Assembly: GCA_023230265.1 (NCBI GenBank)
Contig: JALNXR010000111.1
Location: forward strand, 1-6,808
Origin: Bacteroidales bacterium
Lineage (GTDB): Bacteria; Bacteroidota; Bacteroidia; Bacteroidales; UBA932
Direction of reading: 5' to 3'
DNA length: 6,808 nt
A model generated the notes under the pieces. It was given only the letters and a program-made list of their open reading frames with translations, made no database searches and was not told the origin of the DNA. A program made the position numbers and the translations under genes. Below are positions 6,667 through 6,808 of the stretch, piece by piece. Within the stretch, counting starts at the first letter, position 1. Every line of letters begins with the position of its first letter.

Positions 6667-6680
6667 TTGTAAAATTTGCT
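6667..6680 (-). repeat. Inverted copy of the repeat core
   Basis: On the minus strand this reads AGCAAATTTTACAA, matching 13 of 14 bases of AGCAAATTTTATAA at 6571-6584 and also of the first copy at 6483-6496. With copy 2 it brackets the hairpin symmetrically: the arms lie 23 bases left and 24 bases right of it. Confidence 0.8.
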
Positions 6681-6808
6681 TATATGTAGTTAAAGTTTCC
6701 CACGTGCTTAACTCATAGAATATCAGCTGATAGCAGCTTCTTTATTGATGTTATTTGTCTCGGAAATCATTTCTGATTTGATAATTGAGAACAATATTTT
6801 TAATTCAC
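6681..6808. other. Intergenic tail with a 12-bp palindrome, no gene seen
   Basis: No credible reading frame, RNA gene or clear TAnnTTTG promoter is seen here. The notable items are TATCAGCTGATA (6721-6732), a perfect 12-bp palindrome of the kind a dimeric regulator could bind; AAATCA/TGATTT (6764-6769 with 6774-6779) around a 4-base loop; and AGTTAA/TTAACT (6688-6693 with 6708-6713). All are short and could be chance in AT-rich DNA. The region may be the upstream control region of a gene beyond the window. Confidence 0.4.

Larger units (their letters stand above)
6463..6680. mobile_element. Possible MITE-like element or IS remnant (repeat cluster)
   Basis: After pit there are 363 bases without a convincing gene. 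Most of 6463-6680 is built of repeats: two direct copies of a 19-base word (6479 and 6567), an inverted copy of its core (6667-6680), and a perfect 14-bp hairpin (6608-6642) between copy two and the inverted copy. Short related words also occur: CCTGAAAT at 6466-6473, its exact complement ATTTCAGG at 6527-6534, and GTTTAGGACG at 6548-6557, near-complementary to CGTCCTGAA at 6463-6471. Interlocking direct and inverted repeats with no coding capacity fit a non-autonomous transposable element or the decayed end of an insertion sequence. Limits and target-site duplications could not be fixed, and mobility is inference. Confidence 0.4.

Noticed and set aside
6475..6672. 65-codon open frame on + strand starting at a TTG
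   Set aside because: It runs through both direct repeats and the hairpin and ends inside the inverted copy, starts at TTG-ATG with no promoter, and its product shows no family pattern. It is most likely a by-product of the repeat element.

Overview
The window is a moderately AT-rich stretch of bacterial chromosome with every gene on the + strand. It most likely comes from Bacteroidota, order Bacteroidales. Three things point there: a promoter of the TAnnTTTG type; an HtpG with an unusually long, charged C-terminal region and the start MQKGTIGVTTENIFPIIKKF; and a 'golvesin C-terminal-like' / misnamed 'xanthan lyase' protein tail, a family I know mainly from this phylum. Genus cannot be decided from the sequence.

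Layout. (1) 1-1173 is the 3' part of a large, probably exported protein: a fibronectin type III domain followed by a conserved alpha/beta domain. (2) 1170-2498 is a CyuA/CdsA (UPF0597) family Fe-S L-cysteine desulfidase-like enzyme. It starts at GTG and overlaps the previous gene's stop by 4 bases, so the two are probably translationally coupled. (3) After a 108-base gap, 2607-4616 is htpG, the bacterial Hsp90. (4) A strong stem-loop with a GAAA loop at 4640-4673 ends that block. (5) A Bacteroidetes-type promoter at 4703-4735 precedes a two-gene phosphate uptake unit: a DUF47/PhoU-like protein (4756-5406) and, 10 bases on, a PiT inorganic phosphate transporter (5417-6445). (6) The last 363 bases (6446-6808) hold no convincing gene. 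They carry a cluster of repeats: a 19-base direct repeat 88 bases apart, an inverted copy of its core, and a perfect 14-bp hairpin between them. This looks like a small mobile-element remnant or MITE-like element.

How the genes work together. The phoU-like/pit pair is a classic functional couple: a low-affinity, ion-driven phosphate permease with a cytoplasmic helical partner. HtpG is a housekeeping chaperone. The cysteine desulfidase would convert L-cysteine to pyruvate, ammonia and sulfide. Its coupling to a surface-type protein has no obvious biochemical logic.

The genes are mostly ordinary core genes. I see no CRISPR array, toxin-antitoxin pair, defence system or phage gene. The least explained part is the repeat cluster after pit.
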